Source: an uncultured Ruminococcus sp. (GTDB lineage: Bacteria; Bacillota; Clostridia; Oscillospirales; Ruminococcaceae). Taken from it: a stretch of 11,216 nt of DNA. The stretch is from assembly GCA_905199285.1 (NCBI GenBank), contig CAJKFZ010000083.1:1-11216 (forward strand), read 5' to 3'. Every line of letters begins with the position of its first letter. The first letter of the stretch is position 1. The translations under genes were made by a program, and so were the position numbers. The notes under the pieces are model-generated. The model saw only the letters and a program-made list of their open reading frames with translations. It ran no database searches and was not told the origin of the DNA. Shown in pieces: positions 1-6,987 of this stretch.

Positions 1-39
1 GAATTATTTTTAAAAGTACGCTTTAACAGCGTCGGATAG
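1..39 (+). CDS. possible C-terminal end of an upstream gene (partial)
   Basis: Reading from base 1, frame 1 is open for 12 codons (ELFLKVRFNSVG) and stops at TAG 37-39. The other two forward frames stop earlier, at 11-13 and 24-26. The TAG overlaps the AGGAG ribosome binding site of the next gene, a spacing typical of a continuing operon. Twelve residues are too few to identify a family, and this could be plain intergenic sequence; the bases left of the window would decide. Confidence 0.3.
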   Translation, partial: ELFLKVRFNSVG

Positions 40-48
40 GAGTTTGTT

Positions 49-480
49 ATGAATTTTTCAGATATGATCACTACTCTTTCTCAGCAGACTGAGATGGTTA
101 AGCCGGAGCTTTTTCCGTTTCCCTTTAAAAGTCATCTTATTTTCTGCTGTATCGGCTTTATTTTTCTTGCGTATCGCTTCTATGCTCAACGAAGACCTCA
201 TCAGATCATAATGGCATTTGCGCTTCCGATCTCGCTTATGGTGTGGCTTTCGGAAAAGAAATCAGTTTACTATACAATGGGAATTATAGAGCTTGTTCTG
301 ATAGTTGCAGCAATCGCAGCCACGGTAGTTTATAATGTTCATCATTCCAAAAAGAAAAATGGAAAAGACGCTATGGAAGAAGCATCGGATGAAAACGGAG
401 CTGCTGAAGAAAACGATGCCGATGAAAGCGCATCTGAAAATGAAGATTCCTCAGATGATGAAAGCGGCAAGGAGGAATAA
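49..480 (+). CDS. small three-helix membrane protein with acidic C-terminal tail, function unknown
   Basis: This is a 143-residue protein that I do not recognise. The ATG at 49 is preceded by AGGAG at 38-42. Three hydrophobic stretches are visible at about residues 28-46, 51-68 and 73-95, followed by a basic stop-transfer patch (KKK, 101-103). The last ~36 residues are a low-complexity tail made mostly of Glu, Asp, Ser and Ala, probably disordered. The gene ends 3 nt before the dehydrogenase start, and the final Lys-Glu-Glu codons double as that gene's ribosome binding site, so the two are very likely co-transcribed and possibly translationally coupled. The acidic tail resembles the composition of the larger membrane protein at the other end of this operon, but I see no specific shared motif. 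The membrane location is well supported; the function is unknown. Confidence 0.85.
   Translation: MNFSDMITTLSQQTEMVKPELFPFPFKSHLIFCCIGFIFLAYRFYAQRRPHQIIMAFALPISLMVWLSEKKSVYYTMGIIELVLIVAAIAATVVYNVHHSKKKNGKDAMEEASDENGAAEENDADESASENEDSSDDESGKEE
469..475 (+). promoter_or_regulatory. ribosome binding site fixing a TTG start for the dehydrogenase
   Basis: AAGGAGG lies inside the last codons of the preceding gene, with 8 nt before TTG 484-486. The nearly perfect Shine-Dalgarno sequence at ideal spacing supports initiation at this TTG. The resulting N-terminus (MKIAVLDWYT) is the expected first beta strand of a D-2-hydroxyacid dehydrogenase, so no residues are missing. Confidence 0.85.
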
Positions 481-483
481 TTC

Positions 484-1434
484 TTGAAAATAGCTGTTCT
501 TGATTGGTATACGGTGAACATAAACGGAGATATTTCGACATCAGCTCTTGAAGAGCTTGGCGATGTGAAAATTATTCCAATGACAAAGCCGGAGGAAACT
601 GCAAAGAATATCGGCGACGCGGATATCGTTCTCTGCAATAAGGTTCTCATTACAAAAGAGATAATGGATGCTTGTCCGAATATCAAGTATATCGGGCTTT
701 TTGCAACCGGATTCAATAATATTGACATAGAATATGCCGCTGAAAAGGGGATAACAGTCTGCAATGCCGGACAGTATTCAACAAATGCAGTTGCGCAGCA
801 GACGTTTGCTTACATACTCGATTATTTCAGCCGTATAAGAGATTACGATATTGCTGTTAAAAACGGTGAATGGGAACGTTTTCCGTCGTTTTCTTATTTC
901 CCTATACCGATATCAGAGCTTGCCGGAAGAAATCTTTCCATCGTAGGCTTTGGCTCTATCGGACGAAAAACCGCAGAGATCGGCAGAGCTTTCGGCATGA
1001 ATATAATTGTCGCTACAAGAACTGTTCCCGAAAATTGCCCATATGAGGTTACCGACATTCAGACTGCTGCTGAAAAGGCGGATGTGCTGACATTTCATTG
1101 TCCTCTTAACGAGCAGACAAAAGGAATCGTAAATAGCGGTTTGCTTTCAAAAATGAAGAAAACAGCGGTGCTTATCAACACTTCAAGAGGCGGAGTTGTC
1201 TGCGAAAGCGATCTTGCTGAAGCTCTCAACAGCGGAAAAATTGCCGCTGCGTATCTTGATGTTCTTGAACAAGAACCGATGTCGCCCGATACTCCGCTTA
1301 AAAATGCAAAGAACTGCGTTATAACTCCTCATACTGCATGGGCGGCTCTTGAAACAAGGCAGCGTCTTGTGGATATCGTATGCGAAAATATAAGAGCTTG
1401 GCAAAACGGCTCGGTTAAAAATAAGGTTAATTGA
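484..1434 (+). CDS. NAD(P)-dependent D-2-hydroxyacid dehydrogenase (glycerate/hydroxypyruvate reductase-like)
   Basis: This is a 316-residue cytoplasmic oxidoreductase of the D-isomer-specific 2-hydroxyacid dehydrogenase family, which interconverts 2-oxoacids and D-2-hydroxyacids with NAD(P)H. The split catalytic domain occupies about residues 1-100 and 285-316, with the Rossmann domain between them. The dinucleotide motif GFGSIG is at 155-160. The catalytic triad is present: Arg235 (in NTSRGG), Glu264 (in DVLEQEP) and His283 (in TPHTAW). The Trp after the His and the overall pattern resemble the glycerate dehydrogenase (HprA-like) branch more than SerA, and there is no C-terminal ACT domain. 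Substrate cannot be fixed from sequence: glycerate/hydroxypyruvate, glyoxylate or another 2-oxoacid are all possible. It starts at TTG. It lies 3 nt after the small membrane protein and 15 nt before proB, suggesting one transcript; a metabolic link to proline synthesis is not obvious. Confidence 0.93.
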   Translation: MKIAVLDWYTVNINGDISTSALEELGDVKIIPMTKPEETAKNIGDADIVLCNKVLITKEIMDACPNIKYIGLFATGFNNIDIEYAAEKGITVCNAGQYSTNAVAQQTFAYILDYFSRIRDYDIAVKNGEWERFPSFSYFPIPISELAGRNLSIVGFGSIGRKTAEIGRAFGMNIIVATRTVPENCPYEVTDIQTAAEKADVLTFHCPLNEQTKGIVNSGLLSKMKKTAVLINTSRGGVVCESDLAEALNSGKIAAAYLDVLEQEPMSPDTPLKNAKNCVITPHTAWAALETRQRLVDIVCENIRAWQNGSVKNKVN

Positions 1435-1449
1435 ATCAGGGAGATTTTT

Positions 1450-2241
1450 ATGAGAAATATTTCCGAAAAAAAACGTATCGTTATAAAACTTGGAACATCC
1501 ACTCTTGCTCATAAAACTGGCAAGCTGAACATAAGAAGAATGAATAATCTGGTTCGTGTGATATCCGATCTGCACAATTCCGGAAAAGAGATCATTATGG
1601 TTTCATCAGGCGCTGTCGGACTCGGAGCAGGCAAGCTCGGACTTGCAGAAAGACCTCGTGAAACACGCTTCAAACAGGCTGTCGCCGCTATCGGACAGTG
1701 CGAGCTGATGCACGTTTACGACGATATGTTTGCAAAATACAGCGTCACAGTCGCTCAGATACTTCTTACCAAAACTATAATCAATAATCCGAATCACTGC
1801 GAAAATTTCAAAAATACTGTCGAGAGTCTCGTCGAAATGGGAGTTATTCCTATCGTAAACGAAAACGACACCATTGCTATTGACGAGCTGGAACTGGAAA
1901 TAGGAGAGAACGATTCGCTTTCAGCTCTTGTTGCAAGTCTTTCTGGAGCAGATCTGCTGCTGATACTCTCCGATATAGACGGACTTTACGATGATGATCC
2001 GAGAACGAATCCCGATGCAAAGCCAATTACTGTGGTTGAGGAGATAACTCCGGAAATAGAAAGCGTTGCAGGCGGAGCGGGAACAAATCTTGGAACAGGC
2101 GGAATGTCCACCAAGATAAATGCTGCTAAAATAGCTGTAGAAGCAGGAATCGACATGGTAATTATGAACGGAAACGATCCTGAACTTTTGTACGATTTAT
2201 TTGAAAATAAAGAGATCGGTACTATTTTTAAGGCAAAATAA
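1450..2241 (+). CDS. proB: glutamate 5-kinase, short form without PUA domain
   Basis: ProB phosphorylates L-glutamate with ATP to gamma-glutamyl phosphate, the first and usually feedback-controlled step of proline synthesis. The 263 residues are essentially one amino-acid-kinase domain: VIKLGTS at 11-17 (phosphate binding), VSSGAV at 51-56, IVNENDT at 135-141 and GENDSL at 152-157 (glutamate binding), LSDIDGLY at 173-180 and GTGGMSTK at 215-222. The E. coli enzyme is about 367 residues because of a C-terminal PUA domain, which is absent here. The ORF ends cleanly at TAA after the kinase fold, and proA follows with its own strong ribosome binding site, so I read this as a natural short form rather than a truncation. 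AGGGAG at 1438-1443 precedes the ATG. The gene pairs with proA 31 nt downstream. Confidence 0.96.
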   Translation: MRNISEKKRIVIKLGTSTLAHKTGKLNIRRMNNLVRVISDLHNSGKEIIMVSSGAVGLGAGKLGLAERPRETRFKQAVAAIGQCELMHVYDDMFAKYSVTVAQILLTKTIINNPNHCENFKNTVESLVEMGVIPIVNENDTIAIDELELEIGENDSLSALVASLSGADLLLILSDIDGLYDDDPRTNPDAKPITVVEEITPEIESVAGGAGTNLGTGGMSTKINAAKIAVEAGIDMVIMNGNDPELLYDLFENKEIGTIFKAK

Positions 2242-2272
2242 GCACATATAAATTATTTAAGGAGAAATATTT

Positions 2273-3520
2273 ATGAGCTATACAGAAGAACTCGGAATTA
2301 AGGCTAAAGCCGCTGAAACTGCTATCGCTTCAGCAGGAACGATGCTGAAAAATAAGGCTCTTGCGGCTATTTCAAAGGCTCTTATTGAAAATCAAGAGCT
2401 TATTATGGCTGAAAACGCTAAGGATATCGCTGCGGCAAAGGCAAACGGAATGTCCGAAGCTATGCAGGACAGATTAAAACTTGACGAAAAGCGTATTGCA
2501 GGTATGGCAAAAGGCGTTGACGAACTTATTGCGCTGAATGACCCTATCGGTGAGGTTATTGAAGGTTTTGTGCGTCCGAACGGTCTTAGAATCACAAAAA
2601 CGAGAGTACCGCTGGGCGTTATCGGAATTATTTTTGAATCACGTCCCAACGTTACTGTAGATGCAGCGGCTCTTTGTCTTAAAACCGGAAATGCTGTTAT
2701 CCTTAAAGGCGGAAAAGAGGCTATAAACTCAAATATATGCCTCGGTTCTATAATGAGAAATGCCATTGCCGAAGCTGGACTTCCGGCGGACGTTATTCAG
2801 GTTGTTGAAAGCACATCCCGTGAAACAACTAATGAGCTTATGAAGCTGAATCAATATCTTGATGTTCTTATTCCAAGAGGCAGCGGCAGACTTATTCAGG
2901 CTGTTGTAAATACTGCGACTGTTCCTGTTATAGAAACCGGTACGGGAAATTGTCATGTATATGTTGATTCTTCGGCTGATGCAGAAATGGCTGTGGATAT
3001 TGTCGATAACGGAAAAACTCAGCGTCCGTCGGTCTGCAACGCTGTTGAAAGCCTTCTCATTCATAAAGACTGCGCAGAGAAGATACTTCCCATGATAGCT
3101 GAGCGTCTTGACAAACATAATGTGAAGTTCTATGGATGCAGCAGAACTGCGGACATTCTTGGCGATCGTGTTGAAAATGCAACAGATGAAGAATATGCGA
3201 CTGAATTTCTTGATTATGTTATATCAGTTAAGGTAGTTGAAGATATTGACGAGGCTATAGCTCATATAGGACGTTTCGGAACAAAGCATTCTGAATGCAT
3301 TGTAACTAAATCGCTTGAAAATGCTGAAAAGTTCCAGAAAATGGTCGATGCGGCAGCGGTTTATGTAAACGCTTCAACTCGGTTTACAGACGGAGGAGAG
3401 TTCGGGTTCGGCGCCGAGATCGGCATTTCTACTCAGAAACTTCACGCAAGGGGTCCGATGGGACTTAAAGAACTGACAACTGTTAAATATCTTATCAATG
3501 GAAACGGTCAGATAAGATAA
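2273..3520 (+). CDS. proA: gamma-glutamyl phosphate reductase
   Basis: ProA is a cytoplasmic enzyme that reduces gamma-glutamyl phosphate with NADPH to glutamate-5-semialdehyde, which cyclises to pyrroline-5-carboxylate, the precursor of proline. The 415-residue length matches the family. Visible marks are the conserved FESRPN block at 121-126 leading into the TGNAVILKGG segment at 138-147, the catalytic Cys255 in RPSVCNA, and the signature VNASTRF...GGEFGFGAEIGIST at about 365-387. It belongs to the aldehyde dehydrogenase superfamily. AAGGAGA at 2259-2265 sits 7 nt before the ATG. It follows proB, whose unstable product it consumes; the two enzymes are known to work closely together in other bacteria. 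Confidence 0.97.
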   Translation: MSYTEELGIKAKAAETAIASAGTMLKNKALAAISKALIENQELIMAENAKDIAAAKANGMSEAMQDRLKLDEKRIAGMAKGVDELIALNDPIGEVIEGFVRPNGLRITKTRVPLGVIGIIFESRPNVTVDAAALCLKTGNAVILKGGKEAINSNICLGSIMRNAIAEAGLPADVIQVVESTSRETTNELMKLNQYLDVLIPRGSGRLIQAVVNTATVPVIETGTGNCHVYVDSSADAEMAVDIVDNGKTQRPSVCNAVESLLIHKDCAEKILPMIAERLDKHNVKFYGCSRTADILGDRVENATDEEYATEFLDYVISVKVVEDIDEAIAHIGRFGTKHSECIVTKSLENAEKFQKMVDAAAVYVNASTRFTDGGEFGFGAEIGISTQKLHARGPMGLKELTTVKYLINGNGQIR

Positions 3521-3556
3521 TTATAGATTGAGATGATGAATTTTCAAGTGTACCCT

Positions 3557-3576
3557 AAATAAAAATAATTTTATTT
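3557..3576 (+). repeat. perfect A/T-only inverted repeat before the large membrane-protein gene
   Basis: AAATAAAA (3557-3564) and TTTTATTT (3569-3576) are exact reverse complements around a 4-nt ATAA loop, in the 73-nt gap after proA. The hairpin has no G-C pair, so it would be weak. It has no clear U-run suited to termination and sits only 7 nt before the GGAGG ribosome binding site. It may be no more than AT-rich composition ahead of a gene start, or it could mark an mRNA end or processing point. Confidence 0.4.
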
Positions 3577-3583
3577 AATTTAT

Positions 3584-3588
3584 GGAGG
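3584..3588 (+). promoter_or_regulatory. ribosome binding site that decides the start of the 621-residue protein
   Basis: GGAGG overlaps an in-frame ATG at 3582-3584 and lies 5 nt before a second in-frame ATG at 3594. The first ATG would have to start within the Shine-Dalgarno sequence itself and has no ribosome binding site of its own, so the ATG at 3594 (protein beginning MAIRKDLDDM) is preferred. Confidence 0.8.
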
Positions 3589-3593
3589 TCGGA

Positions 3594-5459
3594 ATGGCTA
3601 TCAGAAAAGATCTGGACGATATGCTCAATAATCTGAAAAAGGGCGGAGAAACAGGAAGAAATGTCCCGAATGAGCAGAACGCTCCTAAAAGAAAAAGCAT
3701 TTACGACGATATGTCAGTTGACGATTTGTTAAATGCACTGACAGAAGAAAAGAAGCCAAGTCTTGCAGAAAATATTATTAACGATCTTGCAGAAAAAAAC
3801 AATAAAACAGAGGAAATTCAGCCGGAAAAAATACTTGAACCAGAGCCTCAGCCGGAACAGTCTGAAACAAAAAAGAAGAAAATAGTTATAACAGGCGAAC
3901 TTCCTGATTATGAAGCTATCCGCCGTCAGGAAATGGAGCGGATGCGCCTTGAGCATGAGCGTGCAGGATTTCCCGATCAGCCTGATGAGGAAATCGTAGA
4001 GATTAAAGAAGTTCAAGAAGAAATTATTCCCGAAGCAGATATAAAAAATGCTGGAGAACCTGTTGAAACTTATGAAGCGGCTGAAACAATTCCGATAGAA
4101 ATTTCTGACGAACCAGAAATTGAAGCTGAGCCTGAAGAAGAGCCGAAGCCTGAAAAAAAGGTTAAAAAAGGTCTTTTCTCAAAACGTAAAAAGAAGCATG
4201 ATTCTGAAAATATTGCGGAGAAATCGGAAATAAAATCTGCTGAAGAGCCGGTTTATGATGAATATGCGATCAAAATTGACGATATTTTCGATAGTGAATC
4301 AGAGGATGAAAATGCAGTATCTGAACCGAAAAATGTTCCTGTTCAGGATGAAGTAAAGGCAGAAGAATCGGTACACGAAGAGTTTATTAATGAAGAGGAA
4401 AGCTCCGCAGTCGAGCTTATAGACGCTGCACTCGCAGCTATAAATAGTTCGGCAGACGAATCTGAAACCACTGTAGAAGAAGCAGGGGATGAAGCTGAAA
4501 ATATTTCCGAAACTGTTGAAGAGACTGAAGAAAACGAGAGCCGAGTAAGCAGTCTTATTGACGGAATAAGAGAAAATGCCGCCAGCGCTATTGCCGAACT
4601 TGATAAGCCAAAAGAGGAAACCGTCGAGTTTCCTGCCGAGCCTGTTATTAAGAAAGATTCCGAAGAAAAATCGGATAATCCTATTGAAACGAAAAAAGGC
4701 AGGATCACATCAGCTTTAACGAAGATTCTTGATGAAGATACTGACGCTCTTCTCAATGAAAAAAGTGAAAAAACTGAATCTGATGAAGTTTCTGAACGTA
4801 AAAGCGAGAAAAAGTTTAGAAAGAGATTATATACAATTCTGGGAGTAGTTTTTGCGTTTTTTGCAGTTATAGGAATTATCACTTCCGTTGGAAAGGGTAT
4901 CGGTCTTATAAAGAACTTCACATCGGGTGAGGTCAAGAAAGACGGCTTTACAGAGATGATATATCCGGCGGTAATAATGGATATCGAATCTTTCAATAAC
5001 GCATCAGAGCTGACTTCTGAGCAGATAATCACGGCTTCTATCTGGTCTATAATTATGAATGATGAGAAGATATCGAAGTATTCGCTTAATGCAGGAGGCG
5101 ATACGGTTTCTATCTCGGCATATGATGTTGAAGCGCAGGCTGTTGAGCTTTTCGGACAGGATCTCCCTGAATTTGTTCATACAACATTAGGACCTGTTGA
5201 ATCGAGATTTTACTTTGACGCCGACAGAGGAGCGTATAATGTTAAGGTAAAGCCGATCATCTTTACATATCATCCGGAAATCAAGTCGATCGTAAAAAGC
5301 GGAAGCGATTACACTGTTACTGTTGATTACGTTGACGAACGTCCAGCTTGGATGGAAAAGAGCGTCTCAAAATCGGTCGAATTTAATATTACTGAAAAAG
5401 ACGACGGAACATATCGGATAAATTCGATGAAAATACTTTACATGAAAACATCCAATTAA
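3594..5459 (+). CDS. large single-pass membrane protein with long acidic cytoplasmic region, function unknown
   Basis: This is a 621-residue protein that I do not recognise. Residues 1-410 are hydrophilic, very rich in Glu, Lys, Ser and Pro, and probably mostly disordered. A basic patch lies at 188-201 (KKVKKGLFSKRKKK). Several short amphipathic stretches interrupt the acidic linkers, at about 36-50, 271-285, 317-335 and 370-388. One transmembrane helix lies at about 411-431, preceded by a basic cluster (KKFRKR) that predicts N-in/C-out topology. Residues ~440-621 form a compact-looking extracytoplasmic domain of mixed alpha/beta character with only two Trp and no Cys. No signal peptide, catalytic motif or cell-wall binding repeat is evident. 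The gene follows proA by 73 nt and ends at a bidirectional terminator. A scaffold, anchoring or envelope-sensing role would fit the layout but is only inference. A start 12 nt upstream (3582) would give 625 residues. Confidence 0.88.
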   Translation: MAIRKDLDDMLNNLKKGGETGRNVPNEQNAPKRKSIYDDMSVDDLLNALTEEKKPSLAENIINDLAEKNNKTEEIQPEKILEPEPQPEQSETKKKKIVITGELPDYEAIRRQEMERMRLEHERAGFPDQPDEEIVEIKEVQEEIIPEADIKNAGEPVETYEAAETIPIEISDEPEIEAEPEEEPKPEKKVKKGLFSKRKKKHDSENIAEKSEIKSAEEPVYDEYAIKIDDIFDSESEDENAVSEPKNVPVQDEVKAEESVHEEFINEEESSAVELIDAALAAINSSADESETTVEEAGDEAENISETVEETEENESRVSSLIDGIRENAASAIAELDKPKEETVEFPAEPVIKKDSEEKSDNPIETKKGRITSALTKILDEDTDALLNEKSEKTESDEVSERKSEKKFRKRLYTILGVVFAFFAVIGIITSVGKGIGLIKNFTSGEVKKDGFTEMIYPAVIMDIESFNNASELTSEQIITASIWSIIMNDEKISKYSLNAGGDTVSISAYDVEAQAVELFGQDLPEFVHTTLGPVESRFYFDADRGAYNVKVKPIIFTYHPEIKSIVKSGSDYTVTVDYVDERPAWMEKSVSKSVEFNITEKDDGTYRINSMKILYMKTSN

Positions 5460-5462
5460 ATT

Positions 5463-5496
5463 AAAATGACGAACCAAAAACGGTTCGTCATTTTTT
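5463..5496. terminator. bidirectional Rho-independent terminator between convergent genes
   Basis: A 13-bp perfect inverted repeat, 5463-5475 against 5482-5494, encloses a 6-nt AAAAAC loop. The stem core ATGACGAACC is flanked by A-rich and T-rich arms, giving a run of six T on the + strand (5491-5496) and a TTTTAATTT tail on the - strand. It lies 3 nt after the + strand membrane-protein stop and directly against the stop of the - strand lysozyme gene, so it can end both transcripts. Confidence 0.92.
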
Positions 5497-5497
5497 G

Positions 5498-6475
5498 TCA
5501 GTTTTCAGCGGTGCTGTAATCTTTGAAGCTGATATTCATGTCAACCTCGCCGTTTATTCCCGGAACTTTGCCCGTTGAGGAATACTGCCACATCTGATAA
5601 TCGTAGTAATATGTAGGTTTGTCACCGTATTCAGCGAGCCAGAAATCGTAATCCTGAAGCTTGGGCAGATCAAGCTTAAACATGGTCGTGTTTTTATTCT
5701 GGTAGATCATTGGAGTATATCCAGCGGATTTGACACGCTCGCAGAAGGAAATACAGGCATCTGCAAGATTATCGACCGTCATAGCATCAGTTCTTGCGGA
5801 GTCTCCAGTTATAAGTTCCCAGTCGAAAATAACCGGATACGTTATATTATACGGACGTATAGCGTCGATAACAGCGTCCGCTTCTTCGATAGCTTCTTCG
5901 GGATCAATAGCCTGAGAGAAGAAATAGACTCCTGTTTTGATTCCGGCAGCGTCGGCATTCCGGAGATTTTGCTCAAATGTTGTATCAAGAGTTATCTCAC
6001 CTCCGCCGTATGTTCGATAGCCTACACGGATAATAGCAAATTCAATTCCTGCATTTTTTACGGCATTCCAGTCTATATCGCCCTGATGCTCTGAAACGTC
6101 TATTCCGGCGATAGAAGTGATCTCTTCGTTTTCCTTATAAAAAGCGTAGCCGTTTCGTGTTACAAGAGAGTTCATATCAAGCGAACAGGCGGGAACGTCT
6201 GCAAAAACCGGCATAAAAACTTCTCCATAAACGCTGTTTTGCATAAGGATCTTTTTGCCGTCAAGCTGATAGAAGGTTTCTTCCTTTTCGATGACCGGAC
6301 GTGTTCTCACTTCGCTTGCTGAACCGCCGTTGACGGGAACAGCTTCGCCGTTTTCGTCAAATTTATCTTTAAGAAAGGAATTCCAGATAAGACCTCCCGA
6401 AAGAGCAGCGATTATCAGTGTTTCAATAATGCAAAGAGCTTTGAATTTATTGCGTTTTGGTTTGTTTTCAGACAT
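5498..6475 (-). CDS. membrane-anchored GH25 family lysozyme (N-acetylmuramidase)
   Basis: This 325-residue protein is predicted to cleave the beta-1,4 bond between N-acetylmuramic acid and N-acetylglucosamine in peptidoglycan, outside the cell. A basic N-terminus (KPKRNKFK) precedes one hydrophobic helix at about 13-31 with no signal-peptidase or lipobox motif, so it is probably a type II membrane anchor. Residues ~32-121 are a linker or juxtamembrane region I cannot assign. The GH25 barrel covers about 122-320: IAGIDVSEHQGDIDW at 122-136 contains the first catalytic-site Asp126, VIFDWE at 215-220 holds the Asp218/Glu220 pair, and DYQMWQYSS (292-300) and VDMNI (311-315) are the usual C-terminal strands. 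No SH3 or choline-binding repeats are present. CGGAGG at 6481-6486 is the ribosome binding site. The gene appears monocistronic with its own promoter. Housekeeping wall remodelling is more likely than phage lysis, because no holin or phage genes are nearby. Confidence 0.93.
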   Translation of the reverse strand: MSENKPKRNKFKALCIIETLIIAALSGGLIWNSFLKDKFDENGEAVPVNGGSASEVRTRPVIEKEETFYQLDGKKILMQNSVYGEVFMPVFADVPACSLDMNSLVTRNGYAFYKENEEITSIAGIDVSEHQGDIDWNAVKNAGIEFAIIRVGYRTYGGGEITLDTTFEQNLRNADAAGIKTGVYFFSQAIDPEEAIEEADAVIDAIRPYNITYPVIFDWELITGDSARTDAMTVDNLADACISFCERVKSAGYTPMIYQNKNTTMFKLDLPKLQDYDFWLAEYGDKPTYYYDYQMWQYSSTGKVPGINGEVDMNISFKDYSTAEN

Positions 6476-6516
6476 CTTTTCCTCCGAATTTTTATTATTG
6501 AGTTATCGTTTTCTTA

Positions 6517-6545
6517 ATGATACCATATTTTCAGACGATTGTAAA
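6517..6545 (-). promoter_or_regulatory. sigma-A type promoter with extended -10 for the GH25 lysozyme gene
   Basis: On the - strand, TTTACA (6540-6545) and TATCAT (6517-6522) are separated by exactly 17 nt, and the -10 is preceded by TGG, giving an extended TGn motif. Each hexamer differs from consensus by one base. The start of transcription would fall near 6510, about 35 nt before the lysozyme ATG. This is the best-formed promoter in the window. Confidence 0.75.
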
Positions 6546-6570
6546 CAGTTTTTGCAATATATTTGCACGA

Positions 6571-6614
6571 ATCAAAAGAAAAAAGGGGACTGCTGTAATT
6601 ATATGCAGCAGTCC
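6571..6614 (-). terminator. Rho-independent terminator closing the pheS-pheT operon
   Basis: On the - strand, GGACTGCTG (6606-6614) pairs perfectly with CAGCAGTCC (6587-6595) around a 10-nt loop. A CCTTTTTTCTTTT tract (6574-6586) follows. It lies 6 nt after the stop codon of the 120-residue membrane protein and about 26 nt before the lysozyme promoter, so it insulates the two transcription units. Confidence 0.88.
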
Positions 6615-6620
6615 TGTTTA

Positions 6621-6983
6621 TTATAATATACTTAAAGCCAAGCCCCAAAGAACAAGAAATAGAATTATTGGAAGAAAGAAAAGAGTTCCCCATATAAGAG
6701 CCTGTTTTTTCTTTTTGACTTTAATGCTTTCCAAAGTCATACGGCAGGTAACGATAAGAAAAATTCCTGTAAAAACACTTACTGCTTTGGATATAAGCTC
6801 ATGAAGTTCATAATTTTGACAGAGAAATACTGCAAATATGACAGCAGGAACGATAAAAAGCAAACTCCACATAAGAATTTTCTTTTTTTCCTTTTCCCTG
6901 ATACTTTGAATAAGCATAATAAACGTGATCAAAAGATAAAGAACTATTGAGTATTTCAAAATCCTTGAAAAGCGTGGCTTCAT
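6621..6983 (-). CDS. small four-helix membrane protein with internal duplication, function unknown
   Basis: This is a 120-residue protein that I do not recognise. Four hydrophobic helices are visible at about 10-26, 37-55, 66-83 and 95-118, with basic loops (REKEKKK at 29-35 and KVKKKK at 88-93) after helices 1 and 3. The two halves align without gaps at an offset of 59 residues (6-54 against 65-113): Trp39/98, Pro46/105, Phe50/109, LF 42-43/101-102, SI 27-28/86-87, Thr20/79 and Met23/82 are identical, about 16 of 49 positions in all. This indicates a tandemly duplicated two-helix unit. The start is coupled to pheT: the ATG lies 4 nt after the pheT stop, and its ribosome binding site AGAGGA (6991-6996 as read on the - strand) falls inside the last pheT codons. 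It is the last gene of the operon and no enzymatic motif is seen. Confidence 0.85.
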   Translation of the reverse strand: MKPRFSRILKYSIVLYLLITFIMLIQSIREKEKKKILMWSLLFIVPAVIFAVFLCQNYELHELISKAVSVFTGIFLIVTCRMTLESIKVKKKKQALIWGTLFFLPIILFLVLWGLALSIL

Positions 6984-6987
6984 CAGA

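Noticed and set aside
266..480. Acidic tail of the 49-480 protein and the acidic region of the 621-residue protein as a shared domain
   Set aside because: Only composition (Glu, Asp, Ser) is shared; I found no common ordered motif, so no homology is claimed.
3528..3556. Possible promoter before the 621-residue protein gene: TTGAGA, 17-nt spacer, TACCCT
   Set aside because: The spacing is right, but the -10 matches consensus at only three positions and no extended TG motif is properly placed. It is too weak to call; read-through from proA is equally likely.
3557..3576. A/T-only hairpin as a terminator for the proBA transcript
   Set aside because: The stem has no G-C pair and there is no proper U-run after it. 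It is listed only as an inverted repeat.
4343..5032. A 229-codon Ser/Thr-rich open frame on the - strand opposite the 621-residue protein gene
   Set aside because: The Ser-rich composition is the reverse reading of the Glu-rich (GAA/GAG) coding region; no start signal or motif supports it.
6517..6804. A 95-codon + strand open frame spanning the lysozyme promoter, the operon terminator and the end of the small membrane-protein gene
   Set aside because: It runs through a promoter and a terminator belonging to the other strand and has no ribosome binding site; chance ORF.
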